A stretch of 64,000 nucleotides of DNA from Diabrotica undecimpunctata (GCF_040954645.1 NC_092805.1:21664741-21728740); one strand, 5' to 3'. Shown: positions 22,845 to 34,024, numbered from the stretch's first letter. Program-made: numbers and translations. The notes: a model not told the origin generated them from the letters alone.

Positions 22845-23079
22845 TTAAATTAAATTTGCAAACAGTCCACCACGTTCAGCCAAACAGTAGCCCAACCTAT
22901 TGTATAATTGCCTTCTGGTGTTCGATAATATTTCGGGTGTTATACTTTGAAAAGTCTGAATGATTTTTTGACGAAATTCGTCTAATTGCTTCACATAACC
23001 CCATACGAAAAAGTCCAAAGGTGCAAGATCGGGAGAGCGAGGTGGCATTTTTATGATACCTTTTGTAAAGATAATTCAT
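22845..23079 (-). pseudogene. Mariner-like transposase C-terminal fragment
   Basis: Minus strand: MPPRSPDLAPLDFFVWGYVK, then IIQTFQSITPEILSNTRRQL and YNRLGYCLAERGG. PPRSPDLxPxDFFxWG carries the third catalytic acid of Tc1/mariner-group transposases. The piece lacks the first two acids. A related fragment with the upstream catalytic region lies at 25205-25984 in the same orientation, so the two may be one element split by the compound element between them. Confidence 0.75.
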
Positions 23080-23351
23080 AATGTTGTGGACCTGACGTAA
23101 TCATTTAGTGACGTCGATCTACGAACTAAACGATCTAAAATCCTATTATTTTTCTATCATACATTGATTTGTTATTTATTTATTTGTCCTCTAGATTTGT
23201 TTCAGTTCTTAAAAAGTTTATTTATAATCCAAATTAGTGCAATGTAAATATTTTACATTTTCACACAGCAATTCTTATCAGCAGTGAAGACGGGAAGTCG
23301 TAAATTTTTATTACATCTTTCAATGTGAGATAAAATAAAAATGCGATGACT

Positions 23352-25082
23352 AAAGCTGGGCATTCACGTTCCGACTTGCAGTCCCACTTATAGCGGCTCT
23401 CGATGGATACGACGCAACAGCACAGACGTGCCTGTGTAATAGTGGCTTCCCACGATCGGCGATTCTACAGATCATCGCGGATAGCCGATCAGCACGGACG
23501 GCAACGCACCGCAGACAGAGGTCTTCCTACGGTCTGTGATAGTCTGTGTAGGTTCGTGACAGTAGTGTTTGATTTAACGTTATTTCAAAATGCCAAATGA
23601 AAGAGAACGTATCGTTGCTGCAGCTGCGGCTGTGGTATTAATTAGTAATTACCATATTATGCGATCTAGTAACAAGCTGCCGCTGGTGGATATCAGAATA
23701 CACCAAAAGTCGTTATTCGGTTCCATGCATCGTATGCATCGTTCCGGTTCTTATGCTCTGGCGCCGTGGAATTCCATAAACTTGGTTCATTTTGAGACAA
23801 ATTTAAAAAATCAAAAATAACTTTGTTTGTCCATTCCATTTTTTAAGTAAAAACTGCAAAACAACTTTGACAACACTACAGACAACTACTCGTGACAGCG
23901 AATGAAAAACTTCTGACTTGCACTTGTCGTCTGTTAAAACACAGACGCGCTAGGATCGCGTCGCACGAGCATGTACCGCACCTTTGATGTTACCGACTCT
24001 AGATGGATAGGACGCACCAGCACGGACGTGTCTGTGCTACCACGGACGAGACCTTTCCCACGGTGCGTGGTGCGGGCTAGTCCGCTAATGTCCGCAATAT
24101 CGCCGACCGTGGGAAGCCGCTATAATACGGACGAGACATTGAACTGATCCGCGTCCGTTCGCAATATCGCCGATCGTGGGAAGCCGCTTTTAGTAGGACT
24201 ACTAGTTGGATATTTGTCTCCACTCAAGCTCAGACTTGCTTGCTATCCAACTAGCGGCCCAACTTCAATTCTAGTTTGTTTTCACGACGATGTACATCGC
24301 TTAAAGAAAAAAAATGTATCGAGTAAACACTACGCAAAATATAATTAGGAGGAGGAAAATGGCAGTATTGTGCTTGTTATCCTTAACATTTGAAAAAAAT
24401 AAGAAAAAATGTTGAATGAAGAAATTATTTGTTGATCGTGTGAACTAATGTGACACGATATTGCTCAATGTCATTGATGAGGATGATTACAAAAACTACC
24501 TCAGAATTGACTGTTTCGCTGTTGCTGGAAAAAGTTAGCAAATAAATTTAATTTCTAACTAATATTCAGGCTTATTTCCAATTAAAATAGTAAATTCGCA
24601 TAAGTTGCTACAAGAAAATAACTTCAGTTTGTTGATAATTCTGTAGCCAATCCGGAGTGTTTGAAATTCTACTTGTGTGGGAGTGTCCGAAATAGATCTA
24701 CAGAAAGGAAAATGATTTGCCCTAACAAAAAGTAGATAATGATAAAGAATCGTGTATTTTAATAGGGGTAATTTTCGTGCAATTGAATATTTGCGAACTA
24801 GGGATCTTTGCGTAAAGCAATTCATAGAAATCTCATACGTAACAGGTGCCGAAGGTCAACTGACTGAGGAAATTTTCGATCCGACTTCCAACTTCACCAT
24901 TCACGCTCCCACTTCGTCGCCAGTCGGAAGTCGGACCTTCAAGTCGTCCCTCTAGATGTTCCGACTCGTACCACTAGGTGTCCAACTAATCCAACCAGCT
25001 CACTCACGGTCCGATTTCAGATCCAACTGCGGAAGTTGGACCACTAGTCGGACTAAAAATCGGGACGTGAATGGCCTCTTTT
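23352..25082. mobile_element. Compound TIR element, probable PIF/Harbinger relic
   Basis: The outer ends are inverted: AAAGCTGGGCATTCACGTTC on the left, and the complement of the right end reads AAAAGAGGCCATTCACGTCC. ACT sits outside each end. Inside, the + strand near 24475 reads DEDDYKNYLRIDCFAV, a Harbinger transposase motif, surrounded by stops. The right subterminal 250 bp is dense in AGTCGGA / CCGACTT motifs, as expected of transposase binding sites. Another element (about 23441-24188) is nested within. Confidence 0.6.
23441..24188. mobile_element. Nested element with AG(C/T)GGCTTCCCACG ends
   Basis: The left end AGTGGCTTCCCACGATCGGC and the complement of the right end (AGCGGCTTCCCACGATCGGC, to 24188) form a good inverted pair. 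A third copy of the right terminus ends at about 24121. A roughly 40-bp direct repeat (23395-23434 and 23995-24034, GATGGATA(C/G)GACGCA core) also lies in the region. The segment is GC- and CpG-richer than its surroundings. No protein is recognisable. Confidence 0.55.
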
Positions 25083-25204
25083 ACTGGAATGTTTAAAAAT
25101 AGAGAAACATAATATGTCATGTTTATTGGAAATACTCGACATCATTAGCACGTGCAAATCCTACCCTGTCGCCTAATTTCCTATGAAATTAAAATGCTGC
25201 ATGT

Positions 25205-25984
25205 TTACTGAAACATGTTTAATAATAACTCTATCTGGAAACGTAATCTAACTGGTAAAAAATCTAACACCTCCCGTGCATTGTGAGCTGGACAGCCGTT
25301 TTGCTGCCACCAAATTTCTGCAATTATGTGATTTCTTAGGAGATCTAGGTATTTACGACGACACAAAGTGCCCACAATGAAAAAAGGGCCAATTACGTTG
25401 TCACCTAACATACCAGCTCAGACGTTGACTTTTTGACGGTATTGTGTTTTGTAAGGAACACTTATGTGCCTATTTTCTTTAGAGTACCCTACGGTAACAG
25501 ATGTATTGTGATGATCAGTTAAAGAAAAAGACGACTCATCTGTAAACAAGATTTTTTTTATGAAATCTTTGTCACGACTAGTGCGTTTCATCATGTCCTC
25601 ACAAAATACCATCCGTCGTTCATAATCAGCAGGGAAAATTTCCTGAGTTTTTTGCAATTTGTAGCAATAGTACTTGTTTCTTTTTAAAATATTTCGTACA
25701 GTTCTAGCACTAATACCAGTTTTGCTTGAAATTAGGGAGCTGTTACAAGAAAAATTGATTTTAGCTAGATTACATACGGCAATTTCACGCTGTTCCCGTT
25801 CTTCATTAATTGCACGAGCTGGTTGTTGATTTTCATCTTCATCACTATCCGTGCATTTTCTACAATTCTTGACACAACCAGTTTTTTCAAATTTAAAAAT
25901 AAAGTTGTGATGTGAAGATTTTTTTGGTACAACAGGGCCTTCAAATGAAAACGAAGTTACCATTTTCCTAACTTGAAATATCAA
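25205..25984 (-). pseudogene. Mariner-like transposase relic with lost catalytic aspartate
   Basis: Minus strand from 25984: a basic N-terminal part with a helix-turn-helix-like stretch (SSLISSKTGISARTVRNILK), then ERRMVFCEDMMKRT, the first catalytic acid in KKILFTDESSFSLTDHHN, and VNVWAGMLGDNVIGPFF-like residues across a frame break near 25415. Last comes IIAEIWWQQNGCPAHNAREV. Relatives have QQDGAPAH at that point, so the second catalytic aspartate reads asparagine here. The third acid (SPDL) is missing. It is inactive on three counts: frameshift, substitution and truncation. Confidence 0.75.
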
Positions 25985-25999
25985 TTTTTTTATTCTGTT

Positions 26000-27285
26000 T
26001 TTTTTTTGCGAATAAAACCAGAATTATTGCTAATGAAAAACGTATATTTGACGTTTCCGATATCAAAACTGAATGCTACTTTGACAAAACTAAAATTCAA
26101 TCTAATGGGTGTTAAAAACAATCTCGTATGTCGGTACTAATTTCAAGCAATGTTAATGAGACTTTAGCATTTAGATGCTTTTCCTTAGAGAGGTTAAACG
26201 TTTGGACTAAGCTGGTTTTTATTCGGTACGCTATATTTTAGACATTGTTTTACGCCATCCTAAGGTAGTTTTTTCCCAGTTTTAGTATTTTAAAATATAG
26301 GTCGTCATTCGAAGAATTTAATGGCGCCTCTACCGAGATTGTCAATAAAAAGTGACATATCTGGTTTTTCCCTGTACACTTTATATGTATCACATCATTG
26401 AGACGCGAGTTAGCAATAAGATATACCTAAGAAGGTAGGCGGTGAGACTACTCTGCATACAGTAATTTTCAAGTGATGCGATGCATCATACGTCCATGCA
26501 CGCTTGGGCTGAAAGTTTGAATGCTAGGCACTTTAGGCACATCAATAAAATAAAAATTTCAATAAATTTAATCAAAAAAACTCGTAAGGAAGAATACAGT
26601 CTATACGATTTAACACGTCATCATATTTTGTTGATATTAGTTGAAATGGTGGTTCTAAAGATCATTATTGTCAATTATTGTTCAAACGAAATATTGAAGA
26701 TTTACCAAGTAAACTCTTTTGAGAATCGTTTTGTTAGATATAGTGTTCTAATTATTATCTATTATTACTAGGCAGCAAGAATAACTAATATTTAAGCTGA
26801 AATGTGACTAAAAAGTTTTATCAGCGTAGATAATTTGGTTCTTTGAAAATTAAAATCTGGACCTGCCCTAAAAATTTCAGCCATACGTCACACTACCTTT
26901 TGTTTACATATACAATTAAATTCGTAAATTGCACAAACAACATTTATCGCATTAAATTATCTAATCTAAGGTATATATTATGCAAAATAATATAAAAACG
27001 TAAACATAAGAATTAGATAACATATATTAGTCTCTACTTTTGATAAGTGTATCAACTCCCACCTACTAGGAACTCATTGTCATTTTTTACCAACCTTATA
27101 AAATAAAAACCCATTAAACTTTGCAGTATAATAAGTAACCTATCAAGGCTCTGTCGTAAGAATCTATATACAATTATTATTTGATTGTGAATAATTGTAG
27201 TAGACTCAAAAAAATCTTACACAATGTAACAGCTAGTGCATCTGTCCTTCACAAAAGTATCATTTTTAAAACAGCAACTATTTCA
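26000..27285. other. No recognisable gene
   Basis: AT-rich intronic sequence. An open frame at 26481-26771 has no resemblance to a known family and is probably chance. Confidence 0.4.
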
Positions 27286-27292
27286 CTGTAGA

Positions 27293-27393
27293 ATATTAAT
27301 CATTTTATTCTGCTTATGAAGTGAAAACGTCAGTTTTTGTCTATAAAATGAAAAGACGCGGTGATATAATACGGGAGGCGACGACCGCAAAAT
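27293..27393 (+). repeat. Dispersed repeat R2, copy a
   Basis: Matches 33782-33893 over a segment with ATCATTTTATT, TCTATAAAA and a GC-richer block reading ACGCGG(T/C)GAT followed by TACGGGAG and GGCGAC. The class is unknown. The sharp GC block could be the end of an LTR or MITE. Confidence 0.45.
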
Positions 27394-27779
27394 TGGTTTG
27401 ATGATGAGATTATTTAATTATCATAATTTACCACACATACGTGTTATTAGAGTAATTTAATATAAAATATTATCAGAGCCCTACAATCCCCGATGGGATT
27501 ATGGTCAACACCCGGGAATTATAAAATGCTATTTTTGAGGTGAATTATTATTGATAGTTTGTTGTTTTTGCTGCTTTTAGCAAAAAAATGGTAAATAATA
27601 TTAAAATGTCACAAGAAAATAGCTTTAGAATAATATATAATCCATATCTTCCTCGTCATTTCCCTACAATAACTTGATCATCTGCTAAGAAAATATGTGT
27701 TAGGCACTGGTTCTCAATGTATACTCCAATTCCTCTGCATTTTCTTCTGTAATTTGTTAATTAAGGAAGTCCTTGGCGA

Positions 27780-30068
27780 AAGAAAAATATAATAAAAATA
27801 AATCGGTCCCAAGACGAAGAACTCCATGGTTTTGTACAGAAGTGAAGGAAAAATGTAAAGAAAAGAAAAAACTTACCTGAAATACATGTCAACCAAAACA
27901 CAAGAGGCGTACCATAATTACAAGACAATTAGAAACGAAACACAGGCACTTGTAAGAAAAATAAAAAATGATCACTGGGAACGCTTTTCTAAAGAAATGG
28001 AACATGATTTTTACGTTCTGCAGAAGGAAATATGGCGCTTCATAAGAGGTCAAAGAACGGAGGTAAAGGAACTAATAGAACCAAAACACATAGAAAAGGA
28101 TACGTGGATTGACTACCTAAAAAAGCTCTATGCAGAGGAAGAACAAACGACGCTAAAACCGAAAACACCAGAAATTACCACAAATGAAGAACTTAATATC
28201 AATGTACAGGAAGTTAGAAGTAGTAAGAAAATATTTGAAAACCTAAAGAACAGAAAAGCAGCAGCTAAAGACGGGATACCAATCGAATTACTGAAATACT
28301 GTGAAGCAGCAACGACAGAACAATTAAGAACATTAATTAATAAAACTATAAAACACAATAATATACCGGAAGAATGGAGAATGGGCGAACTAATTCTACT
28401 ATTCAAAAAAGGAGATAAAAAACAGCCAGAAAACTACAGAGGTATAAACTTGTTAAATACTACGCTAAAACTTAAAACTAAAATTTTACAAGTGCCAATA
28501 AATCAGAGGATAAGTTTAGCAGATGAACAACAGGGTTTTTGTAGTGGAAGATCTTGTACAGGTGCAATATTCGTTATAAAGCAAATTACTGATAAATCAC
28601 TAGAGTATAATAAACCAGCATTTCTGTGTCTGATTGACCTAAAGAAAGCGTTTGACAGAGTAAGACTCAAAGATGTAATCCATCTTCTGTATAATAGAGA
28701 AGTCTCCTAAATATTATAAAAACTATCGAAAACATCTACCAAAACAACAAAATGGAAGTCAGAATAGATGGATAACCTTCAGAACCTATAGAAATAGGCA
28801 GCGGAATAAGACAAGGGGATTCATTGAGCCCCGTGCTCTTCAATTTGATCATCAAAAGCGTTAACAAAGGAAGAGGATACAGAATGGTAAACAAAGAAAT
28901 AAAAATAATCTAAATCATGAATGTGTTGCTTGTGTGAGTCCATTTCAAATAGTTAAAAGAAATAAATTAGACTTACTCACAATCAATTTAATTTTACTAC
29001 ACAAAAACGACCGGTTTCGCTTTCTAAAATTTGCAAAGCATCTTCAGGTCAAACGGCACAAAGTAAATTAAATGCTGAAATTATAAAAAGCCCATATTAG
29101 GGTGCTGTCTTATAAAGATATAGATCAAAAAAGTTATAGTAATTAGGCCAATATTACATGTCTGTGTTTATTAATATGCATAAAATTGATTTAGCAGACA
29201 AAGTAAAAACCTACAAATTGGTAAGAGATAATTTATTGAATTGTAATAAATTAGAAATAAACAAAATACTACTTACATGCCGGTACAAGAATTTTTTTCT
29301 TTGCAAATTTTAGAAAGCGAAACCCGTCGTTTTTGGGTAGTAAAATTAAATTGATTGTAAGTCTAATTTATTTCTTTTACCTATTTAAAAATAATCTGTT
29401 ACGCAGACGACGCAATATTGATAGCCCAAGATGAAGATAGTTTGCAAAGACTGGTCCAAAGATTTAGCATAAGAGCAAAAGAATTTAATATGACAATCTC
29501 ATCTCAGAAAACTAAAACAATAGTAGTCAGCAAAGAACAAACTAGATGTAAAATAGAAATTGATTTTATCAGTATTGAACATGTAATGGAAATAAAATAC
29601 CTGGGAATTATACGGTCTAGCTATGGAGACCTGGACAAAGAAGTGAGAGATCAAATACAAATAGCAAATAGACTGGGAGGATGCCTTAATAACACTGTCG
29701 AAACACACATTAACACTGAGATTAAGTTAACTATTTATAAAGCCAGTGTAAGACCAATAATGACATATGCCCCAGAAACAAGACCCGACACAGCCACAAC
29801 GCAAAGGCTACTGGAAACGGCAAAGATGAGAATACTGAGAAGAATTACAGGAAATACGCTGAGAGATCGAAAGAGAAGTGAAGACATTATAAGAAAATGT
29901 AACGTACAGTTTATAAATAAATGGACACAAAATAGAAAAAAAGAATGGAATAACCACATAAGCAGAATGGAGGAGACCCGTGTCGTTGAAATAGCAAGAG
30001 ATAAGTCACCAATCGGCAGAAGAAGTATCGGACGACTGCGCAAAAGATGGAGTGACAACCTTCCATAG
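27780..30068 (+). mobile_element. RTE-like LINE relic, + strand, split by a Penelope-type insertion
   Basis: Part 1 (to 28911) has a charged linker (TQEAYHNYKTIRNETQALVR, from 27900) and the reverse transcriptase motifs NRKAAAKDGIPIELLKY, EEWRMGELILLFKKGDKKQP, ENYRGINLLNTTLKL, FCSGRSC and FLCLIDLKKAFDRV. After a frameshift (28708) come IGSGIRQGDSLSP-like residues. Part 2 (from 29386) has ICYADDAILIAQDEDSLQRL, IKYLGIIRSSYG, the thumb YKASVRPIMTYAPETR and the tail GRRSIGRLRKRWSDNLP to a stop at 30066. Only a few breaks are present, so it is fairly young. The endonuclease is missing. Confidence 0.8.
28912..29385. mobile_element. 474-bp Penelope-type non-autonomous insertion with 12-bp duplication
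   Basis: Bounded by TAAAAATAATCT at 28900-28911 and 29386-29397. Deleting it restores the reading KII-CYADD of the host LINE. It has inverted terminal repeats of about 95 bp (28947-29044 and 29290-29385) plus a 35-bp extension on the left. The left repeat, read on the minus strand, contains CTGAAGATGCTTTG, a GCTTT/AAAGC stem and then GAAACCGGTC. This is the hairpin-GAAAC layout of Penelope-like termini and matches the hammerhead core CUGANGA...GAAA. Confidence 0.75.
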
Positions 30069-30147
30069 AGGTATTAATCCGCCAATGAACAAGCAGAATT
30101 GCTTAGAAAGAGGAAGAAGAAGAAGAATTTGTTATTGCCACCTAAAT

Positions 30148-30245
30148 CATCATCATCACTGGATCGATAACCCTTTTTGGGTATTAGTCTGCTCCAGATT
30201 TTTCTCCATTCTGATTTATTTTGTGCTTTTTTTCCCTGTTAGTCC
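30148..30245 (-). mobile_element. Short RTE-like 3' end with (CAT)n tail
   Basis: CATCATCATCAC followed by a stretch whose minus-strand translation resembles the last residues of RTE-like reverse transcriptases (RMEKNLEQTNTQK). It is only about 100 bp long, so assignment is tentative. Confidence 0.35.
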
Positions 30246-30249
30246 CTGC

Positions 30250-30665
30250 CTATGGATCATGCAGTTACTACCAGAACACTTTTTAGCTATATTTTTAATA
30301 AGCTGTACAGCCCCATTAGTTATGCCACTCATGGACCTTGCTCCATCGCTACAGATATCACAGTTGTCCCATGGTATTTTATTATCTTCAAGAAAGAATT
30401 TAGAAGACTAAATATTTCGACTCCAGGAGCACTTGTTAGTAAAAATCTGCATAAAATAAGATCTTCCAGTAATGCGTTTCCGTGCTGATTTCTAACGATT
30501 ACAATTAATATTGTGAGTCCAGCTACTTCGGTTAAGGCATCCCTTTGTAATTAAAATTTGCATGATATGAGACGAAAAGTAAATTCACTCTTTATATTGG
30601 CTGCTAAATCTATGATGGGCTGAGCTACCATATCATTTGAAAGTGGAATCTTACAAAAGAAAATC
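30250..30665 (-). pseudogene. hAT transposase fragment, ZBED5-like
   Basis: Minus strand from 30665: KIPLSNDMVAQPIIDLAANI, then a FTFRLISC segment, and an LTEVAGLTILIVIVRNQHGN-like strand. Next come LLEDLILCRFLLTSAPGVEI, PWDNCDICSDGARSMSGITN and GSNCMIHR. The order of the LSxxTVxRRI-like, DE/S, CxDGAxxMxG and CxxHR elements is that of the ZBED5/GTF2I-repeat-like hAT proteins common in insects. Frame breaks are present and the C-terminus is missing. It lies next to, but is distinct from, the hAT element at 30832. Confidence 0.65.
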
Positions 30666-30831
30666 ATCGGAAGTGATGCCTGACATATCCAACCTTTCGG
30701 ACGCGGCTGGGGAGGTACCGTCAGTGTGGTAATTTTACTATGGAGTGGTCTAACGAAGTTGTTGGAATTTTTATCATTGTATAAACTACAAAACTTCTAA
30801 AGTTTTACCGTCAACACTGATGGTGTACAAC

Positions 30832-32655
30832 CAGAGCTGTAAAAGATACTTTTTAAAAGTATCTAGATACTTTTAAGATACTTGAGGCAAAAAGTATCTT
30901 AAGATACTAAGTATCTAAGATACTTTTTTGTGAAAGTATCTAAAGATACAAAATACCGGAAAAGTATTTAGAGTAAAAATATCTTAGATACTTTCAAGTA
31001 TCTTTCAGATTTTGTTAAATAAAAAATTTAGCACAGGGTTTGCGACTGGCGCATATCGTGATTATCGATATTGGGCACATCCTGAAGGGATTCCAACAAA
31101 AAAATAGCTTCCTATGGAAAATGTCCAATCCAAAACAGATCCCGCCTAGACTATTACAGTAGTAATGTTATTTTTACTTACATCAAATTGTTTTAATTGT
31201 TCCTCATTTTCCTTCATAATTTTTATAGCTTCTGTAATTACCAAATCCTTAATTTCACTAAGGTCATTTTCGATATTCCTGATTCCTCGAAATGCAGTAA
31301 GCCAACGTGTTCTAAATAAAGGATTAGTAACTGCAGCAATTATTGCAGATTGGTTAGTCAACTTAAGAAATTTTTCAAATCTGGAGTTTAAGGATACTGT
31401 CAGAGCGTTCAAAATAGGTTCCACATATTTAAACTTATTGGTTTTAAGCTTTTCAATTTTAAGAAACAAGCTTACGATTGATGGTAGAAGGAAACCGTAG
31501 TACATATTTTGTTCGCCTTGAAGAATGTCAAGTGCCAAAGCAAACGGTTTTAGTATTTGGCATAATTCTGCTAAATAATTTAGATCAGTATCTCTGAGCC
31601 GATCTTGTTTTGCAAAATTTAATTTTTTGATCTAAGAGAACTGGTTGAATTAATTATTTTCATAATATCAGTAGTTGTTATTAGGGCAAGTGTATGACTT
31701 GCACAACGTATGTGTTCAGATAAAGTAGGTATGATCAAATTATTGTCACTTAAATTATTTGGAAGGAGATAATTTTCGTTTTCAATTATGTCAGGAATAT
31801 CCTCTTCATCCTATAAAATATCTTCCTGATCTTCCTCAATGATGTCGATATCATCTTTTGAAACTTGTTGTTGATGTTCACCGTCGTCACCAGTGTAGTG
31901 TAAAACATTATTGATACCAAAAACACCAAATGCTTAGACAAAATTTGAGCCGTTGTCAGTAATTGTTGCTAACACTTTATTTGGATGTAGATTATAAGCA
32001 GTATGTATGTCTTCTAATAGTTCAGCTATACGGTCGTCTGTATGCGCTCCAGAAAATCTTCTACATGCTGACTTTCGTAGAAGTTTGTCGTCAATCCAAT
32101 GACATGTAACACCAAGAAAACTTCGGGTTTTGCATGACCAAATGTCAGCCGTCGTGCAGACGTAACGGATATCATGTAATGTTAATTTTAAGTTTTCTTT
32201 GTTCTCAGACACCATAGAGGAAATTTTTTTTTACAGCTGTAGACCTGGATATGATTTTTAAAGGAGCAATTCCCTTAAATAAATTTAAAAAGCTACGATT
32301 TTGTAACAACGACAAAGGTGACATGGTATCTACAATAAACTGAAGAAGTCTTCTTCTCCCGCTACGGCCGGCGCGACAGGTCGAAGCTTGTCGGATCATG
32401 AAAAGTATCTATTTCTCAGGTCCTGAGTAAGTATCTAAGATACTTTTTTGTATCTAAGATACTTTTTTGTATCTAAGATACTTTTAGTATCTAAAGATAC
32501 TTTTAAAGATAAAAGATACTAGATACTTTTAAGAAGTATCTAAAGTAAAAGTAACTTTTAAATGAACCAAAAAGTATCTTAAATAAAAGTATCTAAGATA
32601 CTTTTAGTATCTTAGATATTTTTTTATCTTTTTACTAAAGATACTTTCAGCTCTG
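30832..32655 (-). mobile_element. hAT element with TIRs and 8-bp target duplication
   Basis: The 8-bp direct repeat TGTACAAC lies at 30824-30831 and 32656-32663. The element starts CAGAGCTG and ends CAGCTCTG, perfect 8-bp TIRs. Both subterminal regions (30840-31010 and 32400-32650) are packed with AAGTATCT / AGATACTT motifs, often arranged as AAGTATCTAAGATACTT. The inside carries a decayed transposase on the minus strand. At 1.8 kb it is an internally deleted copy. Confidence 0.92.
31146..32399 (-). pseudogene. hAT transposase relic
   Basis: Minus strand from about 32399: a short N-terminal segment, then VSENKENLKLTLHDIRYVCT, ADIWSCKTRSFLGVTCHWID and ITDNGSNFV (catalytic aspartate region). 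A stop follows, then an acidic linker, EHIRCASHTLALIT (the conserved C..H of hAT) and a frameshift. Last come FYHQS-like residues and LTVSLNSRFEKFLKLTNQSA. There is no BED finger and no C-terminal dimerisation block. Stops and frameshifts make it inactive. Confidence 0.8.
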
Positions 32656-32857
32656 TGTACAACAGACTTAACCCTCGATATTCACCATCGGAATGGTCCG
32701 AATAGATTTTAGGATAGGTCGAGTGTATTTATCAAAAAGCAAATATTTACTAATGTCATAGTAACGTGGGGTGCCAACCGTTGTTTCTTTTCGGATCGTT
32801 AATATCGGTTTTTTTTGTTCTCTTTGCCGACGTAAACCAGTTCACAAATTTTTGTAT

Positions 32858-32950
32858 TTTGAGAATTATTTCCTAAGTGGAAATTGAAACGTCAATAAAC
32901 TTACTTTAACCTTTAATTATGGATTATTCCTAATTAAAATAGTAAGTAAT
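32858..32950 (+). repeat. Dispersed repeat R1, copy with intact GAAACGTC
   Basis: TTTTGAGAATTATTTCC, AAGTGGAAATTGAAACGTC, AATAAACTTACTTTAACC and an ATTATTCCTAATTAAAATAG block match 18482-18620 and 58165-58295. The hairpin ATTTCC-TAAGT-GGAAAT is directly followed by TGAAACGTC. Confidence 0.65.
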
Positions 32951-32985
32951 AGTTGATTGATGGGTTTAATGAAGAATTGGAGGCC

Positions 32986-33111
32986 AACTGTTTTTAGAAT
33001 AAAAATAGTAAAATAAAAGATAAAGTTAATAGAGATATAAAATCAAAATAAATTGAAGTAAAATAATTATTAAAAGAAAAATAACAAACATATGACGTTT
33101 ATAACGTTACA
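32986..33111 (-). repeat. LTR-like dispersed repeat R3, copy a
   Basis: On the minus strand it starts TGTAACGTTATAAACGTCA and ends ...ACAGT, 126 bp. The copy at 45547-45671 is 125 bp with the same ends. Bases after the 45671 end read TGGCGACC, which resembles the tRNA-Arg primer-binding start of gypsy-group elements. This may therefore be a solo short LTR. Confidence 0.45.
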
Positions 33112-33781
33112 TTGGTTTTATATTAGGCAAGTAAATCGATCATTTGGGTGGGACAACTTATATTACAAAAACCTTGCCACTTAAATTTTCATTGTAAAGC
33201 CATTTCGTTAGCCTCATATCTATGTATCAGCCATCCTAACACATTGCGTGCAGCAAATTGATCGGTGGCTGATTTTGTAGCGGCCTCTACGACTATTAGT
33301 CATATTGTTGGAAACTAATTACTATTTATGATAAACATTTATGTAACGTCAATGTTAGAGAGGAAAGGTCAGCCTACCATTATACACGATGTCAGTAAGG
33401 ATCAATGAATAATGTGTAGTAGTTAGAACAGTGAATAACTCTCTGTGCACTTTTTTATTTTTTTTTATTTCGTTCGGCGATTAAAAGGTTATTTCAAAAG
33501 TTGAACGTGTTCGAAAATACCATCGAATTCATAACTTGCTAAACATTCTCGTTTGTGTGTTCGGTTAAATGATAATTGAACGAGAACACAGTGGTGATTG
33601 TGGATTTTGGATAATTAAACCGTTTAGTTTCCCCTTTGTTTCTAATCAGGAACTGGTTATAAAGGACGGTAACGGTCCAAAGGTAAGTTATTCGATTATT
33701 TGGTTATTTTATTACGATAAAAGATATAAAATTCCAGCGTATATTTTAATAATAAGCAACTATGTTATTATATTATGAAAT
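33112..33781. other. No recognised transposon; contains a candidate microexon
   Basis: Intron 3 sequence. The only notable item is a 33-nt segment at 33650-33682 with good splice signals on both sides. Confidence 0.4.
33650..33682 (+). other. Candidate 33-nt in-frame microexon of the host gene
   Basis: A pyrimidine-rich acceptor (TTTCCCCTTTGTTTCTAATCAG) precedes it and AAAG|GTAAGT follows. It is phase 0 on both sides, so it could sit between exon 3 and exon 4 without breaking the frame, adding ELVIKDGNGPK. Alternatively it is the end of a separate first exon (ATG at 33569) or a chance match within an old repeat. No homology supports it. Confidence 0.3.
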
Positions 33782-33893
33782 AAAATATATTAATAGACTA
33801 TTAAATCATTTTATTGTCGTTTTTGAGTAAAAATGTAAGTTTTACTCTATAAAAAAACGCGGCGATGTGGTACGGGAGCCGGCGACTACAAAA
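33782..33893 (+). repeat. Dispersed repeat R2, copy b
   Basis: Matches 27293-27393; see that entry for the shared blocks. Confidence 0.45.
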
Positions 33894-34024
33894 CGCCTTA
33901 CGCTTCATGCCACAATAAATACATTTTCCAAGACATCTAACCACTAAAATAGATACCACATGTATGAATTTTAAAACAAGAGTAAGTTTAAAGCAAAAAA
34001 GGGAACACATAAATATAACCAAGG

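Noticed and set aside
24559..24825. 88-codon minus frame as a gene
   Set aside because: It overlaps R1-like repeat sequence and the Harbinger relic on the other strand. No family resemblance.
26481..26771. 96-codon open frame as a gene
   Set aside because: Low-complexity, AT-driven composition, no splice or start context, and no family resemblance.
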